Part shown: piece by piece, positions 8,098 through 17,146 of the stretch
Layout of the letters: each line of letters opens with the position of its first letter
Numbering within the stretch: position 1 is the first letter of the stretch
From: Bifidobacterium callitrichos DSM 23973
Lineage (GTDB): Bacteria > Actinomycetota > Actinomycetes > Actinomycetales > Bifidobacteriaceae
Reading direction: 5' to 3'
Assembly: GCF_000741175.1 (NCBI RefSeq)
Contig: NZ_JGYS01000028.1
Location: 1 to 64,000 of the forward strand
DNA length: 64,000 nucleotides
Notes under the pieces: model-generated
Databases searched by the model: none
Seen by the model: the letters and a program-made list of their open reading frames with translations, nothing else
Told to the model about the DNA's origin: nothing
Program-made: the position numbers and the translations under genes

Positions 8098-8245
8098 AAA
8101 CGGGGTCGACGAAGCACTTCGCAGGTCTACTTGCTACGCAGAGAGCGTAGTCGACACGCCGAAAGAGTGAGTGCAATCTGAAAGATCACACTCGCGATGC
8201 ACAAGTAGAATAAGTATAGATAGACGCTTCAGAAAGGCCTCAGTC

Positions 8246-9385
8246 ATGACACTGCTGTACTCGACCATTCCTCCGCTGAAGACCACTCCGGGTCAGGAAA
8301 CCATCAATGACGCCTTTCATCGTCTCGCCAAGGAATCCGACGAGATCTCTGTGGCGGTCGGATATATCAGCAGGCTGTCACTTGCCGAACTTGATGACGT
8401 GGTGGAGACGAGCAACATTTCACGCGTGACGCTCACTATTGGCATGTACAGCGCAGAAGGCATGCCAGAACGCTCATACCACGATGCAAGAGCTCTTAAT
8501 CGCAAGTGGCAGAGCAAAGGAATCGGCGAAATACGCTTAGTGAGGTCATTTGCCTTCCACGGCAAGCTGTACTACTTTGCCTCAAACAATCAGCCGATTG
8601 CAGTAATCAACGGTTCAGCAAATCTTGGCGTAATCAAGACAGAGGCATCCAACCTGCGTCAGTATGAGGTTGCTTCACTTGTAGAGAATATGACTGAAAT
8701 TTTCAGTACGAAAGCACTGATTGACAAAATCAATGCCTCACCCATATCCGAAAACATCGGCGAGATAACCGATTTGAAGCTCATCCGTGAGACGAACTTC
8801 GACCTTGGCAAATCTGATCTTGCAGAGCCTGTTACCAAAGAAGATATCGATATATATCGAAAGCACCAGACTGCGCTCACCTTCCTGCTACCCCTTAAAG
8901 TACCTACGGAAGCTGAACGTATAGCTGGAACGGGTAGCAAAGACAGTTGCATGAAGTCTAATATCAATGTTTGTTACGCCGCTCCAAGGAGTGCCCGCAA
9001 ATCGCGCGATTGGTATGAAATCCAGTTTACTGTTGATAAAGAGATCACTACTCAGCCTGGCTATCCTCAGAAGAACGTTCCATTCATTGTCATTACCGAC
9101 GATGGATATAGGTTCAAAGCTCACACAACAAGCGACGGGAACAAACAGTTCAATGCAGTCGGTGATGAGTTGTTGCTTGGCCGATGGCTGAAGGGACGCT
9201 TAGTAGCGGCCGGTCTAGTGTCACCCGTTAATGACACCATGAAGGACACTGAACGAAAAGGCATGATTACACGAGAAATGCTAGATGAATATGGTTGCCA
9301 CCATCTGCGTCTCACCAAGACGGATAAAACAGTAGAGGATCCAGAAGATGGAACTCTTGACGTCTGGACGCTGTTCTTTGAGTAA
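8246..9385 (+). CDS. PLD-fold restriction endonuclease subunit, NgoFVII-like, intact HxK
   Basis: Protein of 379 residues predicted to cut DNA. It has an N-terminal phospholipase-D-type nuclease domain with FHGKLYYF (catalytic His and Lys) followed by NGSANLG, and a C-terminal half resembling the B3-like DNA-binding domain of NgoFVII/BfiI-type enzymes. The start at 8246 is preceded by AGAAAGGCC; a 25-residue upstream extension is unlikely. It is first of three plus-strand genes with gaps of 12-13 bp, facing the methyltransferase. Low GC compared with phage genes suggests transfer. Confidence 0.8.
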   Translation: MTLLYSTIPPLKTTPGQETINDAFHRLAKESDEISVAVGYISRLSLAELDDVVETSNISRVTLTIGMYSAEGMPERSYHDARALNRKWQSKGIGEIRLVRSFAFHGKLYYFASNNQPIAVINGSANLGVIKTEASNLRQYEVASLVENMTEIFSTKALIDKINASPISENIGEITDLKLIRETNFDLGKSDLAEPVTKEDIDIYRKHQTALTFLLPLKVPTEAERIAGTGSKDSCMKSNINVCYAAPRSARKSRDWYEIQFTVDKEITTQPGYPQKNVPFIVITDDGYRFKAHTTSDGNKQFNAVGDELLLGRWLKGRLVAAGLVSPVNDTMKDTERKGMITREMLDEYGCHHLRLTKTDKTVEDPEDGTLDVWTLFFE

Positions 9386-9398
9386 AGGATCTTAAACG

Positions 9399-11243
9399 AT
9401 GAGCACGAATTATCTGGAAAACTATCTCAGTAAGATCAAAAATGCCGGAAACATCGAGCTTTCGGAATCAATACGTAAAACTACGGAATCATTCGACGAG
9501 AAGTATCTCTCGAATTATTCCTTTGCGACACATGAAGTCGGACTACTGTTCGGCAATGTCCAATCCGGAAAGACCGGACAGATGTTCGGTATTATGTGCA
9601 AAGCAGCAGAGAGCGGCTTCTATGCTTTTCTGCTACTGACAACAGATAATACTGTACTTCAGCAACAGACGCTCAATCGAGTGAAACGAGATCTTACTGA
9701 TTTTCTGGTCTGCGATGAGACTGACTCTGGACTATTCATCGACAACCAATTGCAGAAGCCCGTTGTTGTTGTACTTAAAAAGAATTACAGGGTGTTACGA
9801 CTTTGGGCGAATGTATTTAATACAACACAGTTTATGCAGGGAAATGCTTTGTTCATCGTTGACGATGAGGCTGACGCAGCTTCGTTGAACACGCTCGTCA
9901 ACAAGGACAAACAATCATCGATCAACAAATATATAAGCTCCATCAAAGACGAAGGAATGTGCAGTATCTATCTTCAGGTAACAGGCACTCCGCAATCTTT
10001 GCTTCTTCAGACGGAGCAGTCTGGATTCAAGCCAAGCTTTACGCATTACTTCGAGCCGGGCAAATCATACCTTGGTGGTGATTTCTTCTTCCCTGCAAGC
10101 GGCAAGCCCGACTGCATCACCTATCTCTCTGCAAGCAAGACAATGACACGTCAGGTTGTGCTGAGACACCTCGCTGTTTCTGCACAGCTTCTAGCAACTG
10201 GATCCACTGTCTCAAATTGTCTGTTACACCCATCTGTGCGACAGAACGTACACGATAAGTTTGCCAAGGAAATTCGAGATTCACTTGAATGGTGCCGAGA
10301 TAACCTTGAAGGGGATTTCATATCCGAACTTCATAAAGTCTATGACGCGCTAACACCCACTAAGCATGAATTAATCAACTTTAAAGAATTACTTCAATCA
10401 GCCAAAAACATAATTTCCGATGAGAACAATACCAAAGTTCTCATTATGAATGGCAAATATGACGTCACCGAGGATGATTACAAAACCGGCTGTAATTTCA
10501 TAGTCGGAGGCAACACACTAGGAAGAGGAGTCACTTTCCCGGCCCTGCAGACAATCTATTACACACGAATCGCTAAAAAACCACAAGCGGATACCATGTG
10601 GCAACATAGCCGAATGTTCGGCTATGACCGCGATCCCGGTATGATGATGGTCTACATTCCACAGGAACTGTATAAATTGTTCTCAGACATCAACGCTACG
10701 AACAATTCCATTATTTCTCAGATCAAACAAGGTATCCAGCCGCAAATATATTATCCCGAAGGTTTGTCTCCGACGCGTGGTGTCGTCTTGGATGATCGAC
10801 ATGTGAGTATTCTTTCTGGAGGTACGAATTATTATCCGTCGGATCCGGATAATTCAACCCTTGAAGAGATCACAAAGATGCTTGCAAGCTTCAGCGATGA
10901 GACGCCATACTACACAGTCAGCCTGAAGCTGATTGAAAAGGTGCTTGAACATATCGTTCCAAGCTCGGAGTTCAGGCTCAGTACTTTTGAGTCAATCCTA
11001 AAGATGATGCTTGCCGACAACCCTGGGCAACAGGGAATTCTAGTGGTTCGTCGGAACAGGGACGTAGCACAATGGACTGGCGCGCTCCTTTCCCCAAACG
11101 ATTGGAGGACAAGCAATTCGTTCCCCGGTCACGTTGTGCTGACTATGTATCAAGTTACCGGTAACAAGGGATGGCATGGCAAGAAGCTATGGGTGCCTAA
11201 TATCAAGCTCCCTAACGGTAAGGTTTACTACGACGAGAATTAA
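9399..11243 (+). CDS. Z1-domain ATPase of a restriction-modification system
   Basis: Protein of 614 residues. A helicase-like NTPase core shows Walker A GNVQSGKT near residue 50, a Walker B-like FIVDDEAD near residue 150, and the Z1-family block GGNTLGRGVTFP followed by QHSRMFGYDRDPG near residues 370-410. Z1 proteins are associated with DNA methyltransferases and endonucleases in restriction systems and are thought to remodel or translocate on DNA. It sits between the two PLD nuclease subunits, implying one complex. No GHKL/MutL-like partner, often linked to Z1, is seen here. Confidence 0.85.
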   Translation: MSTNYLENYLSKIKNAGNIELSESIRKTTESFDEKYLSNYSFATHEVGLLFGNVQSGKTGQMFGIMCKAAESGFYAFLLLTTDNTVLQQQTLNRVKRDLTDFLVCDETDSGLFIDNQLQKPVVVVLKKNYRVLRLWANVFNTTQFMQGNALFIVDDEADAASLNTLVNKDKQSSINKYISSIKDEGMCSIYLQVTGTPQSLLLQTEQSGFKPSFTHYFEPGKSYLGGDFFFPASGKPDCITYLSASKTMTRQVVLRHLAVSAQLLATGSTVSNCLLHPSVRQNVHDKFAKEIRDSLEWCRDNLEGDFISELHKVYDALTPTKHELINFKELLQSAKNIISDENNTKVLIMNGKYDVTEDDYKTGCNFIVGGNTLGRGVTFPALQTIYYTRIAKKPQADTMWQHSRMFGYDRDPGMMMVYIPQELYKLFSDINATNNSIISQIKQGIQPQIYYPEGLSPTRGVVLDDRHVSILSGGTNYYPSDPDNSTLEEITKMLASFSDETPYYTVSLKLIEKVLEHIVPSSEFRLSTFESILKMMLADNPGQQGILVVRRNRDVAQWTGALLSPNDWRTSNSFPGHVVLTMYQVTGNKGWHGKKLWVPNIKLPNGKVYYDEN

Positions 11244-11255
11244 GACGACAGCTCT

Positions 11256-12233
11256 ATGATTAGCAACAACCTAGCAGAGACGATTCTGCTTTCTCCTCTA
11301 GATACTGGAGCAGACACTATCAATATTGTAGCCAGTAGCGCTACTCCAACCATGGCTTCTTGGTATCTCACCACGCTACATGAAAAGAGAGAGCAGGAAA
11401 AGAAGCAACATAAGCATACAATTCCCTGCGTTCATATCAACTTGGTTATAGGAATGACGTCAATGGACGGTATTCCATCTTCTTGGCATAACGAATTTAA
11501 AGAGCTACATCATTGCAAGCAACTCGCCACTATTGATGATTTCTCATGTAGCTATGTATACGAAATGCCAGCCGTTAGATCTAATCTTTACGTCTGGACT
11601 AAGGAAGGAAATCCTACTACGGCATTCATGGGATCCGCACCATTTTGCCAAGACGCCTTTCTTCCTTCGACAGTTGAAGACATAATGGAGCCAGTGGACC
11701 CAAAGGAGTCTTTAGTTTTTTATGACACTATATGCAATAGATCTATGTTCTGCACGCACGCAGAAATCGAAGAGAATGTACGTGTAAAGAACGATGACCT
11801 TACACTTACCGAGCTATCATCTCAAACTGCTCTCGAACATGTAACATTGTCGCTTTTAACGAAAGACGGTACTATAGGACGCAAATCAGGTTTGAATTGG
11901 GGCCAACGTGCCCACCGAAACCCTAATCAGGCATACATACCCGTGCCTATTGAAATTGCCCGCAAGCGCTTTTTCCCAAATGAAAAACAGCAATTTACTG
12001 TGCAAACAGATGACCACAAGAGCCTTATTTTGAGACTTGAGCAAGAAAAAGATAAAGCGCTTACTACCCCTCTAAGTAATTCATTACTCGGCGAATACTT
12101 CAGAAGAAGGCTTGGCGTAGGAAATGGAGACTTTGTAACCGAAGAAGATCTATATAGATATGGTCGAACAGATGTCACATTTACTAAAATCGACGAGGAA
12201 CAGTTCTACATGGATTTTTCGCGTCCTTGTTGA
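11256..12233 (+). CDS. Second NgoFVII-like subunit, PLD site degenerate
   Basis: Protein of 325 residues. Residues from about 205 onward match the NgoFVII C-terminal DNA-binding region (SGLNWGQR, then NQAYIPVP). The N-terminal half keeps the PLD-fold landmark FMGSAPF, but where its partner has FHGKLYYF this protein reads RSNLYVW, so the catalytic His and Lys are missing. It probably supplies target recognition or a non-catalytic half of a heterodimer. The C-terminus (LLGEYFRRRLG) parallels LLGRWLKGRL in the 8246-9385 protein. The ribosome binding site is weak, so translation may be coupled. Confidence 0.75.
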   Translation: MISNNLAETILLSPLDTGADTINIVASSATPTMASWYLTTLHEKREQEKKQHKHTIPCVHINLVIGMTSMDGIPSSWHNEFKELHHCKQLATIDDFSCSYVYEMPAVRSNLYVWTKEGNPTTAFMGSAPFCQDAFLPSTVEDIMEPVDPKESLVFYDTICNRSMFCTHAEIEENVRVKNDDLTLTELSSQTALEHVTLSLLTKDGTIGRKSGLNWGQRAHRNPNQAYIPVPIEIARKRFFPNEKQQFTVQTDDHKSLILRLEQEKDKALTTPLSNSLLGEYFRRRLGVGNGDFVTEEDLYRYGRTDVTFTKIDEEQFYMDFSRPC

Positions 12234-12241
12234 GTGAGCCT

Positions 12242-12268
12242 AAAAAGGCCCACCCAACAGTCCGGGCC
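12242..12268 (-). terminator. Hairpin and T-run after the methyltransferase
   Basis: On the minus strand GGCCC, a 12-nt loop, GGGCC, then TTTTT. It starts immediately after the methyltransferase stop codon, between convergent genes. Confidence 0.6.
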
Positions 12269-13324
12269 CTACTCGTTGATATTAGGATCAACAGAGGGAT
12301 AGGATATACCCGCAAAGCATTTCAATATTGCCTCAAAAATGATTTGCGCCCCTCGGCAAGGAACCGCCATTCCAATCTGCTTCCTGACACTTTCCTTACT
12401 GCCCTCAAAAACATAGTCATCGGGGAAGGTCTGCAACCTAGCGCGCTCACGATTGGTCAATGCGCGCGGCTCCGACCAATGATACATGTGCGTTCCACCG
12501 CCACCACTACCAGTGACTGTGTATGAAGGCTTATCCGGATCTAGTCGTTTGTAGATCTGACTAATCTGGGCACCTCGTATATTCAGACGCAAGTCTTCCG
12601 GCAAGTCGGCAGTAAAAGCATTTTCCCCCGGTTTGATGTAGTTAAGACGTTCAATAACTCGCGCACTCTGTTTTGTTGGCTCATTATTGGCAACACCCTT
12701 TGGCATCGGCTTTTCTAGAGCCGTACGACAAGTATTATCGACATCTTTATACGGTTCAGGAGAAGGCACCTTATATTCTACGTCTAGATCTTTGCGGATG
12801 CCGACGATAATAATTCGATGCCTTGCCTGAGGAACACCATATTCTTCAAACTTGAACAGATGAGGCGTCACAACATATCCGGCATCGCGCAGTTCAGATA
12901 GGATCTTTGTAAACGCACGACCGTCATTAGCATTACGCAAACCCCCCACATTCTCCGCGAGAAACCATTGAGGCTTGAATAGTTTCAGCGCTTTGACGCC
13001 ATAAGAATAGAGCGGACCATACACGCCGTCCATACCTTTTTGTTCTCCAACAACGCTGTAATCATTACACGGGAAACCAAAAGCCAAAGCATCGATTGGT
13101 TTTGGCATCAACTTCGACATATCAAACGTACGAATATCGGCATGATAGACAGTCTCCGGAGCATCTGGACAGATGTTCTTGCAATACGTTTTGCAAGTAT
13201 CTGCATCATAATCGTTAGCCCACTGATGCACAATGCGATAATTAGGGTTCCCGATATCGGCATGTGTCGCACCCCAAGCAATACCGCCGGGACCACAAAA
13301 TAGCTCACCAAGCTTGAATATCAT
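12269..13324 (-). CDS. C5-cytosine DNA methyltransferase (NgoFVII-like)
   Basis: Transfers a methyl group from S-adenosylmethionine to cytosine, protecting the host from the adjacent nucleases. The 351-residue protein has motif I ELFCGPGG at the N-terminus, motif IV FPCNDYS with the catalytic Cys, ENVGG (motif VI), QARHRIIIVG (motif VIII) and a C-terminal RLQTFPDDY region. The start at 13324 follows GGAG 6 bp upstream and overlaps the end of the controller gene region, so the two are translationally coupled. Target sequence cannot be read from sequence alone. Confidence 0.92.
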   Translation of the reverse strand: MIFKLGELFCGPGGIAWGATHADIGNPNYRIVHQWANDYDADTCKTYCKNICPDAPETVYHADIRTFDMSKLMPKPIDALAFGFPCNDYSVVGEQKGMDGVYGPLYSYGVKALKLFKPQWFLAENVGGLRNANDGRAFTKILSELRDAGYVVTPHLFKFEEYGVPQARHRIIIVGIRKDLDVEYKVPSPEPYKDVDNTCRTALEKPMPKGVANNEPTKQSARVIERLNYIKPGENAFTADLPEDLRLNIRGAQISQIYKRLDPDKPSYTVTGSGGGGTHMYHWSEPRALTNRERARLQTFPDDYVFEGSKESVRKQIGMAVPCRGAQIIFEAILKCFAGISYPSVDPNINE

Positions 13325-13325
13325 C

Positions 13326-13682
13326 TCATTCTCCATATTTCGCACTTACGGGATCGACCCGCCTCTTCCGCTGTATAAGAAAGTCCACAAAAGCCTGAAC
13401 GTGCGAAATATCTGCACTATCAAGTTGCTCTAGTCCAAGCACTGCAAGGGGCTGCCTTATGTCCTCATCTGTCAAGCATCCCGACGCCTTAAGCAATTCA
13501 AGGGGATGGAACCCGAGTTCTCTAGCTATATTGCAAAGAATCTGGCAGTTAGGAGTCTTCCTTTCACCTCGTTCAATTTTTGCGATTTCGCTGTCACTCG
13601 TACCACATGCATCGCCCAAGGCCTGCTGAGAAAGACCACGCTCGTTACGGCGCGCCTTAATCATTGAGCCTAAAGTTGCCAT
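13326..13682 (-). CDS. XRE-family HTH regulator of the restriction-modification locus
   Basis: Protein of 118 residues with an N-terminal Cro/C1-type helix-turn-helix (GLSQQALGDACGTSDSEIAKIE, residues about 17-38). The C-terminal half has no recognised domain. The start at 13682 follows TTGGAGGTCTGC. It is immediately upstream of the methyltransferase, one base apart, a position typical of controller proteins that delay nuclease expression. Its operator is not identified. Confidence 0.85.
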   Translation of the reverse strand: MATLGSMIKARRNERGLSQQALGDACGTSDSEIAKIERGERKTPNCQILCNIARELGFHPLELLKASGCLTDEDIRQPLAVLGLEQLDSADISHVQAFVDFLIQRKRRVDPVSAKYGE

Positions 13683-13780
13683 GCAGACCTCCAAATGACT
13701 ATTTTTGCTGCTCTTTGTCAAGATTATACACCATATCGCTGCCAAAAAGCAGCAATTCCTCAGAATAATCACTTATTGGA

Positions 13781-13827
13781 GGCAAGCGTTCTCATCCTTC
13801 GGACAGCAACCCGCAAGAACGCTTGCC
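13781..13827. repeat. 12-bp perfect inverted repeat upstream of the controller gene
   Basis: GGCAAGCGTTCT (13781-13792) and AGAACGCTTGCC (13816-13827) are separated by 23 bp. The repeat lies about 100 bp upstream of the controller start, at the boundary between low-GC cargo and high-GC phage lysis genes. A second small hairpin, CTAGT/ACTAG followed by TTTT, lies at 13839-13859. It could be an operator, a terminator or a scar of cargo insertion. Confidence 0.5.
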
Positions 13828-13865
13828 AATGAGGGCGTCTAGTCGCAAGAACTAGTTTTATAGAT

Positions 13866-14147
13866 TCAACGGTTTGAATCCTTGCTCAGCTTGCCGCTGA
13901 ACGCTTGGTTCACCAACGTGTATACGGCTTGGGCGACGCCGATGACGCCGGTGAGGACGATGCCCCAGCCGTAGCCGTGGAAGCCGTTGGTGGCGGCGAT
14001 GGCGACGACACCAAGCAGGACACTGACGCCGAGGCTGGTCAGGCCCACGTAGTCGGCGGGGATGTACTTTTTGAACGCCTGCACGAGCGCGGGCGCGACG
14101 AGGGCGACGATGCCGGCCGCGAGGGTGGTCGCTGCGGAAATATCCAT
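13866..14147 (-). CDS. Phage holin
   Basis: Small membrane protein of 93 residues with two to three hydrophobic segments (residues about 3-25, 33-52 and 58-78) and a charged C-terminus, directly downstream of the endolysin gene. It should form membrane lesions that release the endolysin at lysis. The start at 14147 follows CAAGGAGAACCTT. The call rests on size, topology and position. Confidence 0.75.
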   Translation of the reverse strand: MDISAATTLAAGIVALVAPALVQAFKKYIPADYVGLTSLGVSVLLGVVAIAATNGFHGYGWGIVLTGVIGVAQAVYTLVNQAFSGKLSKDSNR

Positions 14148-14226
14148 AAGGTTCTCCTTGAGTTTGTTCGGATATGGAAGGAGCGGCCTCCGGCGTGGTG
14201 CCGAAGGCCGCATGCGGACGGCGTGC

Positions 14227-15303
14227 TTAGTAGCGCAGCTGCTGTCCGGGGTAGATGAGGTTCGGATTGGCGAGGTTGTTGAGCTGGGCGACGCGTTGCC
14301 AGCCGGATGCGCCGAAGATGCCGCTCAGCGTCTCTCCGCGCTTGACGACGTGGATCCGCGTGCCCGCGCCTGTATTCGCGGACGGTGTGCCGCCTCCTCG
14401 GTAGGTGACGGTCTGGCCGGGCCAGATCCTGTTGATGTTCCCGCTGGGTACGCTCCATGCGGTCACGGGCCATAGTCCGGTGCGGGCGGCGATGCCGCTG
14501 ATCGTGTCGCCGGAACGCACCGTCACGCTGACCCCGTTGCCGGTGTCCGGCCGGGACGGCTGTGGCACGGGGTTGTTCGGCTTCGGCGTGGGTGTCGGTG
14601 CGGGTGCGGTGGTGTGGCCGTTGGGGTTGGCGTACTTGTTCCACTGCGCGGCAGTGCCGCGGAAGTAGTTGAGGTCCAATGGTCCGGCGTATCCGTTGAT
14701 GCGTCCGTTGGACGTGTACTGTCGCATGGCCTCGCCGTAGCGTCCGTAGTTCCATGGACGCGTCTGGTAGCCGGTGGCGTTGTTGTTGGCGTACTGGGCG
14801 ACCCACAGGCCGCAATGGGCTCGCACGTCACTCGGGATCTGCCACAGGTATGCGGCGCTCGTGTAGACGAGTGGCCATACCCCGGTGCGCGCGTGCACCC
14901 TGTTGACGAACACGCGGATCCAGTTGGAGCTACCCCATGCGCTGTTCTGGTAGCTTTCCCAGTCGAGTACGAGCACCGCGGATCCCAAGTACGGGCGGAT
15001 GGTGTTCACGAAATAGTCGGCCTCGGCCGTGGCGTTGCCACCGCCGGCGTAGTGGTAGAAGCCGAGGCTCTTGCCCCGCTGCCGCACGCACTGCGCCTGA
15101 CTGGCCATGTACCCGTTGGTGAAGCCGGTGCCCTGAGTGGCCTTGACGACGGCGAAATCATAGTCGGCGGTGCACGTGACGGTCGGAGACTGCCAGCCGG
15201 ACACGTCGATGCCGCGCATGTCGGCCATCGCGCTGGGCGTGACGGTGAGCATGGCGAGCAGCAGCGCGAGCGTGGCGAATAGTCGGTGTGTGATCCTGGA
15301 CAT
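14227..15303 (-). CDS. Phage endolysin: GH25 muramidase with two LysM domains
   Basis: Secreted peptidoglycan hydrolase of 358 residues. A signal peptide (residues 1-27, ending in PSAMA) precedes a glycoside hydrolase family 25 domain with GIDVSGWQ near residue 31 and the catalytic-site VLVLDWESY near 111. A Pro/Thr linker leads to two LysM modules (about 258-303 and 314-358) that bind cell wall. The signal peptide implies export by the host Sec system rather than strict holin dependence. Start at 15303 is supported by AGAGAGGGAC upstream. Confidence 0.93.
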   Translation of the reverse strand: MSRITHRLFATLALLLAMLTVTPSAMADMRGIDVSGWQSPTVTCTADYDFAVVKATQGTGFTNGYMASQAQCVRQRGKSLGFYHYAGGGNATAEADYFVNTIRPYLGSAVLVLDWESYQNSAWGSSNWIRVFVNRVHARTGVWPLVYTSAAYLWQIPSDVRAHCGLWVAQYANNNATGYQTRPWNYGRYGEAMRQYTSNGRINGYAGPLDLNYFRGTAAQWNKYANPNGHTTAPAPTPTPKPNNPVPQPSRPDTGNGVSVTVRSGDTISGIAARTGLWPVTAWSVPSGNINRIWPGQTVTYRGGGTPSANTGAGTRIHVVKRGETLSGIFGASGWQRVAQLNNLANPNLIYPGQQLRY

Positions 15304-15397
15304 GCCTTTGTCCCTCTCTTTACGGGGAAAGCCCCACTGCGATCTGGCGTCGCATGGGGCTTTCCGGTTGTGACTGTTCGGTCTGTTCTGTTGTTCT

Positions 15398-15745
15398 TCA
15401 GTTATGCGGGTGACGGTGGGGCTGGTAGTTCCAGTCGTCGGTGTCGAGCCGGTGCCGGTAGTCGTCCTCCAGTTGCTGGACGCGCACGTGGCCGGGCCCG
15501 TTGCCGCCGCGCTCCGTGTACGCCTTGCCGGCATCCAATTGGTGCTCGTGCTGCATGCGGCTCGTGGTGGGAAGGAACAGGCTCTGCCTGTAGATCTCCA
15601 GTTCCAATCGGCGGATGGTCGGAGAGTCGGCGATGGCCTGTTCGAGGTTCCTGCGCTGGTCGATGCGCCGCAGCAGCCATGAGACCAACGAGGTGACGGC
15701 GCCGCTGCCGATGACCGCGCACAGAATCATCACGGCATTCGGCAT
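15398..15745 (-). CDS. Small phage membrane protein, unknown function
   Basis: Protein of 115 residues with one N-terminal transmembrane segment (about residues 4-25) and a charged, probably coiled-coil remainder. It lies between the receptor-binding protein and the lysis genes, touching the upstream stop codon at 15745. Position and topology suggest a lysis accessory or membrane-associated role, but this is a guess. Confidence 0.7.
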   Translation of the reverse strand: MPNAVMILCAVIGSGAVTSLVSWLLRRIDQRRNLEQAIADSPTIRRLELEIYRQSLFLPTTSRMQHEHQLDAGKAYTERGGNGPGHVRVQQLEDDYRHRLDTDDWNYQPHRHPHN

Positions 15746-17136
15746 TACGAGGGCACCTGCCTGACTATGTACAGGACACCGCCTGCGTAATCGTTATCGT
15801 TGGTGAGAGTCACGGTATCCGTGGATGTGACCTTGTATGTCTGGATTCTGCTGGCCGCGCCACGTGCCTGCTGGGTCGCCACCACCTTGTACTGGAAGCG
15901 GGGATTATCGAGTCTGCTGAATGTGAAGGCGAACGAGTCGCTACCGGAGTAGGTAGGCATAGGCGCATTGGTGTACACGCTGAATGTCTTGCCTGGCTCG
16001 AACACGCACGGGACTCTGCCGGTAAGCGCGCCGATCGGGGTGGTGTTGCCGCCGACCGCGAAGATCCCCAGTACGGCATCGATCTTGTCGAGGCTTGCGA
16101 ACGGGACGGATGCCACAAACGAATAGATGTAGTATTCCGTGCTTGAAATCTTGACCGCGCATCGATAGTCGAAATCGGGAACCGGGTTCCCGTATTTCTC
16201 CGTCAGTTTTATCCCGTCGTTGCCTCCTGTCTTCAGCGAGATGCCCGTCGAATCGGCCTGCAGCCCCTTGCCGGCCTTGACTCCGACTCCGTAGGAATCC
16301 ACCGTGATCGGGCCATAGGCTGACGGTTTGACGGATAGGTACCCGCTGCTGTCCATTTGGAGTCCATTGCGGATTTGTACGGCGTCTCCGGGGTCGCCTT
16401 TGTCGCCTTTCTCGCCTTGTTTGCCGCGTGGCAGTCCGAGGGCGATGGTGGTGTCCCCGTTCGTGTCCGTGCCGGTTGTGACGGTGGGTGTGGCGGTGTC
16501 CAATGCGGTGGCGGTGACGCTGCTGATCTTGCTGCCGCGCGGGATGCCGAGGTTGAGTTTGCGTTTCAGCCCGGTGCCGGTCAACGCGCCGGTAGCCTTT
16601 TTCGTTGGGGTGAGCGTGGTGACGGTGCCGATGTCGATGCTGGCGGTGTCGATCAGTTCCTGCGCCTTGCCGATCGTCTCGTGCAGGTCCTTGAGCGGGT
16701 CGGCGATCTCGGGGGCTTTGGGGTTGATGCGGGAGGGTTCGATGATGACGGGGATGTTGCGGCTGGCGATCACGTGCCAGTCGGCGTCCTCGATCTCGAT
16801 GCCCACGACCATGCGGTCGGACGCCTGTTGCAGCAACGCGGCGGGCACGGGCGTGGTGAAGCTGACCTGATGGACGCCGGTGGCGTTGTCGGTGTTGTTC
16901 TTCTTGCTCATGTCCGCGTATCCGCCGCCGCTGGACGGATCCGTGGGGTCTCGGTTCCATGTGAGTCTTGCTGACAGGCCGTTGAGGTCGTCCACGTCGT
17001 CGCCGCCGTTGGTGATGTTGAATTTGAGGATCCGCCCGTCCCGGTCGCCGGCGTTGAGACGGATGGGCGGCGTGTAGTCGTTGGCGAGGTCGAGGGTCGT
17101 CTCGATCGTCCGGTACTTCTCTATCTCGTAGGCCAT
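15745..17136 (-). CDS. Baseplate upper / receptor-binding protein
   Basis: Protein of 463 residues. The N-terminal 130 residues resemble the BppU-type domain that attaches to the baseplate. The middle has a short collagen-like stretch (GEKGDKGDPGD, near residue 233), common in phage fibres, and the C-terminal part should form the host-recognition tip. The start at 17136 has GTAAGGAACC upstream. It follows the tail-associated protein gene with a 10-bp gap. Host specificity probably resides here. Confidence 0.8.
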   Translation of the reverse strand: MAYEIEKYRTIETTLDLANDYTPPIRLNAGDRDGRILKFNITNGGDDVDDLNGLSARLTWNRDPTDPSSGGGYADMSKKNNTDNATGVHQVSFTTPVPAALLQQASDRMVVGIEIEDADWHVIASRNIPVIIEPSRINPKAPEIADPLKDLHETIGKAQELIDTASIDIGTVTTLTPTKKATGALTGTGLKRKLNLGIPRGSKISSVTATALDTATPTVTTGTDTNGDTTIALGLPRGKQGEKGDKGDPGDAVQIRNGLQMDSSGYLSVKPSAYGPITVDSYGVGVKAGKGLQADSTGISLKTGGNDGIKLTEKYGNPVPDFDYRCAVKISSTEYYIYSFVASVPFASLDKIDAVLGIFAVGGNTTPIGALTGRVPCVFEPGKTFSVYTNAPMPTYSGSDSFAFTFSRLDNPRFQYKVVATQQARGAASRIQTYKVTSTDTVTLTNDNDYAGGVLYIVRQVPS

Positions 17137-17146
17137 GCATGGTTCC

